From an uncultured Schlesneria sp. (GTDB lineage: Bacteria; Planctomycetota; Planctomycetia; Planctomycetales; Planctomycetaceae), in the NCBI GenBank assembly GCA_903871875.1, contig CAIQIR010000037.1, positions 1 to 64,000 of the forward strand: a stretch of DNA of 64,000 bases, given 5' to 3'. Of this stretch, positions 44,456 to 52,776 are shown in pieces. The notes beneath the pieces are model-generated. The model was not told the DNA's origin. It ran no database searches and saw nothing but the letters and a program-made list of their open reading frames with translations. The translations under genes and the position numbers were made by a program. The stretch's first letter is position 1. The number at the start of each line of letters is the position of its first letter.

Positions 44456-45355
44456 GTGACGCAACAACCGGTGGTATCGCCTCCTCCCGCTGACGAACCG
44501 TGGACGGTTCGTCGAGTGCTGGAATGGACGACGAGTCATCTCAAGAAACACGGCAGCGACACGCCGCGTCTGGATGCCGAAATTCTGCTGGCGCATGCCC
44601 GGGGCTGTCAGCGAATTCAGCTGTATACGCAGTTTGATGAACCGCTGAGCGACGCCGTGCGGGCTCAAATGCGAGAGTTGGTCCAGCGACGATCCAAGCG
44701 CGAGCCGGTCGCGTATCTTGTAGGACAACGTGAATTCTTCAGCCTGAGTTTCCGTGTGACACGCGATGTGCTGATTCCGCGTCCCGATACCGAAACGCTG
44801 GTGATGGAAATTCTCGACGGAGTCAAAGGGCTGTCTGCTCCGAAAGTCCTCGATCTTTGTACCGGGTCGGGCTGCGTGGCAATTTCGGTGGCGAAAAACA
44901 ATAAGGCAACACAGCTCACCGCGGTTGATCTTAGTGCTGAGGCCATCGCGATCGCACACGAGAATGCCGATCGCCATCACGTCACCGATCGCGTCGAGAT
45001 ACGGGAATCAGACCTGTTCGCGGCGATTCCCGTCGGTTCCAAATTTGACGTGATCGCGGGCAATCCTCCCTACATTCCTTCGGCCGAGATTGAACAGCTG
45101 GACGCCGAAGTGTCTCAGCACGAACCTCGTATGGCATTGGATGGGGGCGCCGACGGCTTGACTGTGATCCGTCGGATCATTGACGCTGCGCCTACGTTTG
45201 CGGTTCCTAACGGACTGCTGCTGCTGGAATTCACTCCGGAACAGGCCGGCACTCTGGAAACCCTGCTGACGGATCATGGCGGCTACGACGAAATTTCGAT
45301 TCGCAAGGACCTGGCCCATCGCCCACGTGTCCTACGAGCTCGTTTTCGCAGCTGA
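44456..45355 (+). CDS. prmC: Peptide chain release factor N5-glutamine methyltransferase PrmC (HemK)
   Basis: A 299-residue protein. GTG start at 44456 is chosen for the strong AAGGAAGG eight nt upstream; a GTG at 44390 would add 22 unconserved residues. An N-terminal helical domain ('RRVLEWTTSHLKKHGSDTPR', 'DAEILLAHARG') precedes the SAM domain, with 'LIPRPDTETLV', 'VLDLCTGSGCVAISVAK', and 'VIAGNPPYIPSAEI' with the NPPY substrate-Gln motif. It methylates the GGQ glutamine of release factors. It lies 184 nt after prfA, its substrate's gene. Confidence 0.95.
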   Translation: MTQQPVVSPPPADEPWTVRRVLEWTTSHLKKHGSDTPRLDAEILLAHARGCQRIQLYTQFDEPLSDAVRAQMRELVQRRSKREPVAYLVGQREFFSLSFRVTRDVLIPRPDTETLVMEILDGVKGLSAPKVLDLCTGSGCVAISVAKNNKATQLTAVDLSAEAIAIAHENADRHHVTDRVEIRESDLFAAIPVGSKFDVIAGNPPYIPSAEIEQLDAEVSQHEPRMALDGGADGLTVIRRIIDAAPTFAVPNGLLLLEFTPEQAGTLETLLTDHGGYDEISIRKDLAHRPRVLRARFRS

Positions 45356-45491
45356 CAAATTCGTCTTGTTGCATTTCGCGTTCTTCGCTAGAAACGCGTC
45401 ACTTTCCCCCATTCCACTTAATTTGACGAGCCGGCCTTCCGTCGTTTGCACGGCCAAGGTTGTCATCAATCCACTATTCGAGGTGTGACAG

Positions 45492-46199
45492 ATGTCATAT
45501 CGCCCGCTGACAATATCGGTCATCCTGATGCTGGCCTCTTTGGGTTGCTCGTCGATGAAGCGATCGGATACGGCACGAACCGGGCGCGAACAACTGCTGA
45601 TCTCGAATGCCGTCGATCAATCGCTGAGCAAGTGCGATTTCGGCAGCTTTAACGGGTCAAAGGTCTTCGTGGACGAAAAATATCTCGAAGGAGTCGACAA
45701 GGCTTATGTCATCGGCTCGATTCGACATCGTTTGATGCTGAGCGGGGCGACTCTTGCTGCCAAGCCGGAAGAAGCCGATGTCGTGCTCGAGATGCGCAGC
45801 GGTGGACTGGGCACCGATAACGCCGACTCGTATGTTGGAATTCCGGCGATTGTGTTACCCGGCATGCTGACGTTGCCCGAAGTTCGATTCTGGGAAAAGG
45901 CACGGCAAACGGGAATCGCCAAAATCGGGATCGCGGCTTACGACGCCAAAAATCATGAAATGCTCGGTGCCGGCGGTGTTACGGCAGCACTTTCCAGCGA
46001 CACGAATATGTTCTTCATGGGCATCGGCCCCTACGAATATGGCTCAGCGAAGCGCGAGATCGATCAGACCACTCCTCGGTACATCGGTCAGCCAAATCAA
46101 GAGGTCCCGTCGATGATCGCGTTCCGCGAAGCCAGCAAACATGCCGATCCCGAACCGGTCCAATTGACCGGCGACAAGAGCTCACCAGCAGAACACTAA
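45492..46199 (+). CDS. Lipoprotein of unknown function (DUF6655-like)
   Basis: A 235-residue protein. The signal peptide ends in a lipobox ('ILMLASLGCSSMK', Cys19). The mature region contains 'SKVFVDEKYLEGVDKAYVIG', 'IRHRLMLSGATLAAKPEEAD', 'VVLEMRSGGLGTDNADSYVG' and 'GIAAYDAKNHEMLGAGGVTA'. That alpha/beta pattern resembles small outer-membrane lipoproteins with a CsgG/DUF4136-like nucleotide-free fold, which detect or bind unknown ligands; I associate it tentatively with DUF6655. It is monocistronic, with an acidic Pro-rich C-terminus. Confidence 0.7.
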   Translation: MSYRPLTISVILMLASLGCSSMKRSDTARTGREQLLISNAVDQSLSKCDFGSFNGSKVFVDEKYLEGVDKAYVIGSIRHRLMLSGATLAAKPEEADVVLEMRSGGLGTDNADSYVGIPAIVLPGMLTLPEVRFWEKARQTGIAKIGIAAYDAKNHEMLGAGGVTAALSSDTNMFFMGIGPYEYGSAKREIDQTTPRYIGQPNQEVPSMIAFREASKHADPEPVQLTGDKSSPAEH

Positions 46200-46301
46200 C
46201 GATTCGTTACAACGTCATCTTCGGATTATGCCACTGCATCTGAGTCTTCGAAGACGCAGTACTCCGCGCTAAGAGTCCCAGAGCGTAATGCCCCTTTCTC
46301 A

Positions 46302-46353
46302 GATCTTCAAAAACAAGAGCACTGCTCGATCACAAACGGTCAAGCAGTGCTCT
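46302..46353 (-). terminator. Intrinsic terminator of the His-rich EF-hand gene
   Basis: A perfect 11-bp stem AGAGCACTGCT (46316–46326) with AGCAGTGCTCT (46343–46353) and a 16-nt loop. Read on the minus strand the hairpin is followed by TTGTTTTTGAAG, a T-rich tail, 26 nt beyond the EF-hand gene's stop. On the plus strand no T-tract follows, so it serves the minus-strand gene. Confidence 0.75.
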
Positions 46354-46378
46354 CCCCACTGTTGCTCCAGAATCACCA

Positions 46379-48178
46379 CTAGTTCGATGCGGCGAGCGCA
46401 TCCGCGGGTTGATCCAGTTCCGGCCCTTGTGCCTGTGCCTTAGATTCTTCCGGTTTCTGTTCGGGGGCTTTCAGTTCGGGCGGTTTGGCGTCCGCCGGTT
46501 TGTCGACCTTGGGACTGTCACTGGGCTTTGCGTCGGTTCCTTGTGCAGGCGAACCAGATCGACGGTTTTTCATGTGCGTTTCCAATTCTTCCTTGGTCAC
46601 AACACCATCTTTGTTGGCATCGGCCTTGGAAATTCGATTCCATAGACCTTCCGGTACATCGGTTTTCGATAGCGAACCTTTGTGCTCTTTATCAAACCGT
46701 TCCAGCAGTGCTTCGGCAGAAGGAGGGCCGTGGGGGCCAGGCCCGCCAAACTGCCCCGGTCCACCATGTCCTGGCCCGCCGGGGCGATGTTCGCCGTCAC
46801 CATGTTGCCGATGTCCATGCCCCTCTCCCGCTTCATCAGACTTGGCAGGCGCCGAGGCCGGCCGAGCTTCGGCGATGATTGCCTGAATAAACTCTTCACG
46901 AGTCACCGCACCATCGCCGTTCTTGTCGACCTTGGTAAAGAGCTGCAGCACTTCGTCTTTCGAGATCTTTCCATCCGTGTTGAGGTCGAGACGACTGAAC
47001 GGTGAACGATGTCCGTGTCCTCCTCCTCCGGGGCCGCCCGGTCCTTGGAGCCGATGAGCAAAGTGCCGCGAGTATTCCCCGGCATGACGGTCGTAGGAGC
47101 GTCGCCCCTCGAATTGATGTCCATGATGCCAGCAGTGATGGCCGCGATGTCCATGGAAGTGGCCACGCCCCGCAAACTGATGTCCACCGAACTCACCATG
47201 ATGCCGATGTCCGAAGTCGTGGCCTTGATGCCGGTGGTGCCAGCAGCGATGGCCGTGGTGGCCATGTCCAGCAAGCTGATGTCCACCGAACTCGCCATGG
47301 TGCCGATGCCCGAAGTCGTGGTGACTGCCACGGAAATGGTGGCCGGCGAACTGCTGCCCGTGATGCCAGCCATGGTGACCGTGGTGGCCATGTCCGGCAA
47401 ATTGATGTCCGTCAAACTCGCCACGATGTCCGTGATGACCATGGAAATCGCCACATTCTGCGAATCGATGTTCGCCATACTCACCGCCATGGTGACGGCG
47501 ATGAGCCCCGCCGAAGCGATCGAAACCGCGTCCCGGTGATCGCTCGCCGCGTCCTTGTGAATCTCGATCATGCATGCCTGAACGCCCGTCGCGGCCCGCA
47601 TATTCGTCGTGATGACGTGGTCCCACAAATCCACGACGGGGATGGTCATCACCGCGTTCGCGCCGTGCCTCGACATCGCCGCGTCTACCACGTGGCCGTT
47701 GGTCTCTGTCGTCAGATCGACCCTGACGTTCGTCGGAATTGCCACGCCCCCGGTCGGCAACTTGTCGCCGATCATGGAAGCGTCCCTCGTCGCGAGCTTC
47801 TGGTCGTCCGCGGCGTCCCTCGAAATCGACTCGACCGCGATCGTCATCGCGACGAACATCTCGAGCCGCCATCTCGAATCGCTCGTCGCGGTCAGAGCCG
47901 ACGTCGGCAAAGTATTCGCGACGACGATCACCGTATTCCTGCCGATTTGCAAAGTCATCTCGACGCCAGTCTCGGTCTACGGCATCACGAGTATCTTCGT
48001 CGTCATCGTCATCGTGTCGGTCAACAAAGCGAGATGATTCGCGACGATCATCCCTCCTTTCCTGTCGATCGAATGGGCGGTTTTGATCGGTGTTGCGGCC
48101 TCCTGCGGCGTGAACAGCCAAAGCAAGACCGAATCCGCAGGCAAGCCCGCAAACCAGTGTGAGCGCTTTCGTTGGCAT
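46379..48178 (-). CDS. Secreted Arg/Asp- and His-rich protein with EF-hand repeats
   Basis: A 599-residue protein. Signal peptide (about 1–25, 'LALAVHAAGG'); GAGGATG precedes the start. Residues about 30–220 are an extremely charged Arg/Asp/Glu tract. About 225–360 are His-rich repeats built on 'GEFGGHQ(F/L)AGHGHHGH' and 'HDFGHRHH' units, repeated roughly three times. Four EF-hand-like loops follow: canonical 'DLNTDGKISKDE' (398–409), 'DKNGDGAVTREE' (418–429) and 'DANKDGVVTKEE' (520–531), and a degenerate 'DKEHKGSLSKTD' (496–507). A Pro/Lys/Glu tail closes the protein. It is likely a periplasmic or extracellular protein binding transition metals (His) and calcium (EF-hands). An overlapping antisense frame of 386 codons is a by-product of the repeats. 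Confidence 0.85.
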   Translation of the reverse strand: MPTKALTLVCGLACGFGLALAVHAAGGRNTDQNRPFDRQERRDDRRESSRFVDRHDDDDDEDTRDAVDRDWRRDDFANRQEYGDRRREYFADVGSDRDERFEMAARDVRRDDDRGRVDFEGRRGRPEARDEGRFHDRRQVADRGRGNSDERQGRSDDRDQRPRGRRGDVEARRERGDDHPRRGFVGPRHHDEYAGRDGRSGMHDRDSQGRGERSPGRGFDRFGGAHRRHHGGEYGEHRFAECGDFHGHHGHRGEFDGHQFAGHGHHGHHGWHHGQQFAGHHFRGSHHDFGHRHHGEFGGHQLAGHGHHGHRCWHHRHQGHDFGHRHHGEFGGHQFAGRGHFHGHRGHHCWHHGHQFEGRRSYDRHAGEYSRHFAHRLQGPGGPGGGGHGHRSPFSRLDLNTDGKISKDEVLQLFTKVDKNGDGAVTREEFIQAIIAEARPASAPAKSDEAGEGHGHRQHGDGEHRPGGPGHGGPGQFGGPGPHGPPSAEALLERFDKEHKGSLSKTDVPEGLWNRISKADANKDGVVTKEELETHMKNRRSGSPAQGTDAKPSDSPKVDKPADAKPPELKAPEQKPEESKAQAQGPELDQPADALAASN

Positions 48179-48550
48179 AGAATCATCCTCTTTTCAAATC
48201 AGGTACATCACGGGGCATGGCAACTCAGTTTGATGCCCTCTCTTTGGCAGAATATCCGCCCCACCTGAACTGACAGTGAACTAGACCTGAATTGAAGATG
48301 AATCCTGAAGTCCCTGAGGAAAACCACGTACTGAACGTTGCCGTGGCGACACCAATCTCCTGCCGTCGCATAAGATATACTCCGTACCTCCGACGGACGG
48401 CCCACGAGGGACATGTGGTATTCGCATGACGACGCGGATACCAAGCAATCACGCGAGGGCAACCGGAGGGATGACGATCCGACGGGAACAACGTCCCGGC
48501 GGCTGTACCGCCCCCAGGGATCAGTTATTTGACGGTTTCGCCGTTGAGAA
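48179..48550. other. 372-nt intergenic region upstream of the His-rich gene
   Basis: Contains a minus-strand AT-rich element (TATATCTTAT, 48370–48380 region) that could be a −10 for the EF-hand gene. It also holds two small GC-rich hairpins (GGCGG-ctgta-CCGCC near 48500) downstream of the YfhO-like gene, without T-tract. No gene is seen. Confidence 0.35.
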
Positions 48551-51013
48551 TTACGCAGCCGGAGTCATATTGCGACGCAGCAGTACTCCGCGGTAATTCC
48601 AGCCACCCGCGGCCAACAGGAACAGTATCGCCAGCAAGAACAAGATCACACCCCGCACGAAAGCGGCAGAATGGTAATGCAGCTCAATCACATGGCGTCC
48701 TTCAGGCAATATGACCCCCCGCAACATGTGATTGACGCACAGCACCGCGACCGGCTGACCATCGACAGTCGCGTGCCAATTCGGATCATGTCTCTCGCCG
48801 ATCACAACCAAACCAGGGGTCTGCATCTCTGCCGACAAGGACATCCATTGTGGATTCTCGGCGGCGATTTTCACGTCCCCCGCGCAGTGATCCGGCAGCT
48901 CGCCCGGTAATTCCGTGACGAAGGCCTCGTTGCCCGGATCGAACGTCGTCGGAATCATCGATCTGAGGACCGCCGTCGATGAAACGCACTTTGTCACCCG
49001 GCCAGGCACCCAGCAACGTGGCAGGCAATTCTGATTTTCGAGCACGGTGTAGCCGTCACCGACAAACGCCGGATCAGGTAGCCCCAAATCCATGGATGGC
49101 AGCACCAGGTAGCGCACACCCAGCATGTCGAGCGTCGGGTGCAGCCGGAAAGTTCCCCCCGGCCGATTGTCGGCCGAGACCCGCGGGACATACCACATCG
49201 TGTGTGCATATGAGACCGGAATCATTTCCGCGGCGGCCGCAATCTTCAGCACATCCACGACGGGCCGTGGATCAACGCCGTCATAGCCACGAATGTCAGC
49301 AATCTGGTGTGATTCCAGTACCCGCGGTGGCAGACACTTCACACCGATTGCCCGACCCGGCTTCGAACGTTGAATGAATTCCAAGGCGGGCAATCGAGGA
49401 TAATACAGCTTGGGATCGGGCTGAGGATGCTGGTTCCAGGCATGCGACGTCAAATCCAACACCATCAGCAGACCGACAACCCACGGCACACTCTTCTTTC
49501 GAGCAAACCCCGCGATGACAGTGATCCAGCATCCCAGACACACCAGAATCCAGATCAGTTGCCGTCCATATTGGCTCTGGAACTCGGCCAGGACTTGAAC
49601 ATTCGGCATCCCGCGAACGCCTTGCGGATACATCTGTTGCAGCGTCCGCGGCCACAGACCTGACCAGACATAGCATTCCCAGGCACAGAAGATCGTGATT
49701 GCGACAGACCAACTCAGCCACCGCGGAAACCGCTGCTCTCGCCGCTGGTCAAACTGTTCCAAACCGATGGCCGCCAAAAGCAAGATCGAAAATGAAGTCA
49801 GAAACACCAGTCGATTGACGGAAAGCATTTTCAAACCGGGAAGCCGCCAGATGCTCACTAAGCCCGGAAAATTCATCTGCCAGCTCAACCCCACGATGGC
49901 CATCACGGCCAGACACCAAACCCAGGATCGGCGGCGACGATCAAACCATGCCCAAGGCAGTGCGAAAAGCAGGGCGACACAACCACCGTAACCACCCGCA
50001 GCACTCTCAAGTTGGTTCGGGCTGTTGGGCAAGATAAAAACCGTCTCGTCGCCATCGGTCCCATACACTTCGGGAAAGACGACCTGCGGCAGGACCACCA
50101 GACCGATGGGCGGCCGTTCCTCGACACCCGTATTTCGACTCGCGACTCGCGTACTGGTCCCCAAGTATTCGACCAACGGTAACAGAGTGGGAGCCGACAA
50201 CACAAAACCGACCGCCCAACCGACGGTCGTCACTGCGGCAGGAATCAGAATCGAAGACCAACGGCGAGTTCCAATCGCCCGAGTGACCGCCTGCCACACC
50301 CAAATCAACCCCGTCGACAACAGGACCAGAGCGGCCATGTCGACCTGTCCGCTTAAGATCGTCAATGCGGTAACGATCGCCAATCGAATCATTCGGGGAA
50401 TCGAACACCGCTCGATCAGCGACACGGCGGTCAGAACCTGCCAGGGAAACAGAGCGACCGTATACCCCAGATCGTACCCTTGCCAAAGCACGATGAAACC
50501 GGACAACGGATAGGCGAGTCCGGCCGTGATGGCCCCCAGTGCCCCCAGACTTAGTAACCGCGCCGCAAGCATCCACATTCCCGCCGCCGCGACCAGCGAG
50601 ACGCTCAGTTGAATCCAGGGCAACACATGCGGACTGGGCCACAGCACATACAACCATTCGAAGGGAGAAAAGATCGCCGCTCTCGCAAACGGAGTTCCCC
50701 CAAACGAGTACGGGATCCAAAAAGGAATTCGGCCAGCGCGGAACTCGGATGCCATGAACCAGCGGGTTGGTTCGCTAACCAGGATCAGATCCGACCGAAC
50801 GTAACTGGGGTACCGATCACTGACATGGATTGGCAGGTACGTGCCCGGATAATCCAGGATCTGCACCGGCAGCAGGATGCCACGTCCCAGAAAAGACGAT
50901 CCATAGAGAGCAAACTGAATACAGGCAGTGATCGTCAATACGATCGCCAGTTCACGCCGCCATCGCGATGAAAAGGGGACTTCGGTGATTGTTTTCGCAT
51001 CCGTACCAGGCAT
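48551..51013 (-). CDS. YfhO-family polytopic membrane protein
   Basis: An 820-residue protein, ATG 51013 (AGGA five nt upstream; an ATG at 51040 is less well placed). About twelve hydrophobic segments in the N-terminal two thirds are followed by an extracytoplasmic C-terminal domain and a last helix ('GVILFLLAILFLLAAGGWNY'). 'GRIPFWIPYSFGGTPFARAA' (given in part) with the luminal Asp-containing 'LDYPGTYLPIHVSDRY' is typical of YfhO (PF09586), a GT-C-like family that glycosylates wall polymers or glycolipids from polyprenyl-phosphate sugars. It lies 48 nt after the methyltransferase gene and is the likely last member of the sugar operon, i.e. the transferase using the lipid-linked sugar. Confidence 0.82.
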   Translation of the reverse strand: MPGTDAKTITEVPFSSRWRRELAIVLTITACIQFALYGSSFLGRGILLPVQILDYPGTYLPIHVSDRYPSYVRSDLILVSEPTRWFMASEFRAGRIPFWIPYSFGGTPFARAAIFSPFEWLYVLWPSPHVLPWIQLSVSLVAAAGMWMLAARLLSLGALGAITAGLAYPLSGFIVLWQGYDLGYTVALFPWQVLTAVSLIERCSIPRMIRLAIVTALTILSGQVDMAALVLLSTGLIWVWQAVTRAIGTRRWSSILIPAAVTTVGWAVGFVLSAPTLLPLVEYLGTSTRVASRNTGVEERPPIGLVVLPQVVFPEVYGTDGDETVFILPNSPNQLESAAGGYGGCVALLFALPWAWFDRRRRSWVWCLAVMAIVGLSWQMNFPGLVSIWRLPGLKMLSVNRLVFLTSFSILLLAAIGLEQFDQRREQRFPRWLSWSVAITIFCAWECYVWSGLWPRTLQQMYPQGVRGMPNVQVLAEFQSQYGRQLIWILVCLGCWITVIAGFARKKSVPWVVGLLMVLDLTSHAWNQHPQPDPKLYYPRLPALEFIQRSKPGRAIGVKCLPPRVLESHQIADIRGYDGVDPRPVVDVLKIAAAAEMIPVSYAHTMWYVPRVSADNRPGGTFRLHPTLDMLGVRYLVLPSMDLGLPDPAFVGDGYTVLENQNCLPRCWVPGRVTKCVSSTAVLRSMIPTTFDPGNEAFVTELPGELPDHCAGDVKIAAENPQWMSLSAEMQTPGLVVIGERHDPNWHATVDGQPVAVLCVNHMLRGVILPEGRHVIELHYHSAAFVRGVILFLLAILFLLAAGGWNYRGVLLRRNMTPAA

Positions 51014-51061
51014 TTTTTCCTGCTCCCGGTCCGTGACCATGGGGAAATCAGAAGGAACGAA

Positions 51062-51958
51062 TCAGCGCAAGCCCCAGGCAATCAAATTTCCGGCCGGAAT
51101 CATGATCGGAATTTTACCCAGACCGGTCGTTTCCAGCCCACGGGAAATTGTCCGCTTCACCGTTGCGGGAAAGGGAAATAAGCGGGTCCAATAAGCGAGC
51201 GGGTAACAATTGTAGAGCGGCCTGACCACGATTTTCTTGAGCCCCACCTGTGACAATAACTGCCGTAGACTTTGCGGCGAGAACAGTTGCAGATGCTCGA
51301 TATCAAAAATGGGTGAATTGCGTCCCAGAATCCGGCACGATAGCCCGCGACGATTATGCGCCACCAGGCATAACGCCCCACCCGGCTTCAGCAGTTGAAC
51401 GGCATCGCGGCAAAGCTCCGCGGGATCCGAAACATGTTCGATCGTCTGAAAACAGGTGACCAGCGAAAAACGTTCGGCGGGAAACTGACTGGCGTCGAAC
51501 ATTTGTTGACGCAGGCATTCGCGAACGTCAGGTTTGGCAACGGCGATCGGCGCAGCCGATGGTTCCAGACCAATCACATTCGTGAATCCCAACTTCATCA
51601 GTTCACCACAAAACGCGCCGTCGCCGGCGCCGATGTCCAAGGCCCCATCGCGATCCGGCAACTGCGGGACCAGCGCTCGCACCCGGCTGGCATAGGTCTT
51701 CGCCGCGTATTCGGCTTCGACCTGACTGTCGTAGGCAGCCGCTTCATAGGCCACCGCCAGTTCGGATCGGTCGGGGACCGGACTGGCATAGACGAGATCG
51801 CATTGGCGGCACAGCATTAACCGCAAATGCATATATTCAGGAAGTTTTCGAGACGCGTAAGCGAACTCGCCTAACCGTTCGGAATCGAGCCGAGCGTCGG
51901 CAAACAGCGTCGACGAGACAACCTCGTGACAGAGCGGACACGGACGCTCAATCGTCAT
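51062..51958 (-). CDS. Class I SAM methyltransferase with N-terminal Cys pair motif
   Basis: A 298-residue protein. N-terminal 'CPLCHEVVSSTLF' and 'LCRQCDLVYASPVPD' form a two-CxxC zinc-ribbon-like element, as in sugar C-methyltransferases and related enzymes. The core has 'GALDIGAGDGAFCGELMKLG' (SAM-binding loop), 'VTCFQTIEHVSDP' and 'LLKPGGALCLVAHNRRG'. The C-terminal helices ('CYPLAYWTRLFPFPATVKRT') may be membrane-associated. Start 51958 overlaps the preceding stop (ATGA). Its place in the transketolase/epimerase operon suggests methylation of a sugar nucleotide or lipid-linked sugar. Confidence 0.85.
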   Translation of the reverse strand: MTIERPCPLCHEVVSSTLFADARLDSERLGEFAYASRKLPEYMHLRLMLCRQCDLVYASPVPDRSELAVAYEAAAYDSQVEAEYAAKTYASRVRALVPQLPDRDGALDIGAGDGAFCGELMKLGFTNVIGLEPSAAPIAVAKPDVRECLRQQMFDASQFPAERFSLVTCFQTIEHVSDPAELCRDAVQLLKPGGALCLVAHNRRGLSCRILGRNSPIFDIEHLQLFSPQSLRQLLSQVGLKKIVVRPLYNCYPLAYWTRLFPFPATVKRTISRGLETTGLGKIPIMIPAGNLIAWGLR

Positions 51959-52776
51959 GGCACCGGTCCCTTCGAGAGTGAGCTAGCGGCGGCGACCACT
52001 GTGTAACCCAGGCAGTCATTACCACCTCGCGACGAAAGAGAGATCTGTCCGATCACCGCCAGGCAGGCCAATACCGGCAGCAACAGCGCTCCGATGAATC
52101 GTCCGATGATGCTCAGGAACAGCGACCGATATTGACCGAGTGCCAGCATCAGAATCAGCGCCATTCCCTTGTAGCAGGCCACGGTGATTTCATTTCCCCG
52201 AGCATAGACGGTGGGTACCGCAAAACCGGCCTCCGTCAACAGGGTCCGTAAGCCGCTGGGGGTAAACCGCCAATAGTCATGGGGAATGTAGTGCCAACGA
52301 GCCGCAAACGGCACCGTCAGCACCAGACAACCATCCGGCTTCAGCACTCGCCGCGCTTCGGCCAGAAATCGATCGGAATGTTCGACATGTTCCAGCGTTT
52401 CCGTGGCCAACACCAGATCCCGACTCGCGGAATCGATCGGCCAGCGATCACCGGTAAAGTAAATCGTATCGGGCACTTCGTATCCGAAGTGGGCGGCGGC
52501 ATCCGCCGTGTCGATTCCCTGATACGGGACGGACTTGGGCAGCAGTGAGCGATACGGCTGGGCGCCGCAACCGACATCGAGTACCGAACCATTGCACCCG
52601 ACAAGCAGAGCTCTCAGGTCACGCCAGATTGACGACGCCTGCAAATCCAAAAAACGCCGCGCCGACGCCAGCAGCGAATCCCAGCTCGTGGCATTCGGCC
52701 GAAAGATCGGCGGACGCCACGCTTCGCTCTGTCGCTCGATCAGATTGTCGCGATCCGGAAGTGCGGGCAGCTTCAT
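51955..52776 (-). CDS. SAM-dependent methyltransferase with C-terminal membrane segments
   Basis: A 273-residue protein. 'VLDVGCGAQPYRSLLPKSV' is the SAM loop, 'LVLATETLEHVEHSDRFLAE' and 'RVLKPDGCLVLTVPFAARWH' are motif II/III, and 'PHDYWRFTPSGLRTLLTEAG' is a common block in glycan-cluster methyltransferases. Two C-terminal hydrophobic helices ('ALILMLALGQYRSLFLSIIG' and 'FIGALLLPVLACLAVIG') anchor it to the membrane, suggesting a lipid-linked substrate. Both ends overlap the neighbouring genes by 4 nt. Confidence 0.85.
   Translation of the reverse strand: MKLPALPDRDNLIERQSEAWRPPIFRPNATSWDSLLASARRFLDLQASSIWRDLRALLVGCNGSVLDVGCGAQPYRSLLPKSVPYQGIDTADAAAHFGYEVPDTIYFTGDRWPIDSASRDLVLATETLEHVEHSDRFLAEARRVLKPDGCLVLTVPFAARWHYIPHDYWRFTPSGLRTLLTEAGFAVPTVYARGNEITVACYKGMALILMLALGQYRSLFLSIIGRFIGALLLPVLACLAVIGQISLSSRGGNDCLGYTVVAAASSLSKGPVP

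Noticed and set aside
47002-48162. 386-codon plus-strand open frame opposite the His-rich EF-hand gene
   Set aside because: It arises from repetitive Asp/Arg/His codons whose complement lacks stops. The opposite strand has a signal peptide, SD, EF-hands and terminator; this frame has none.
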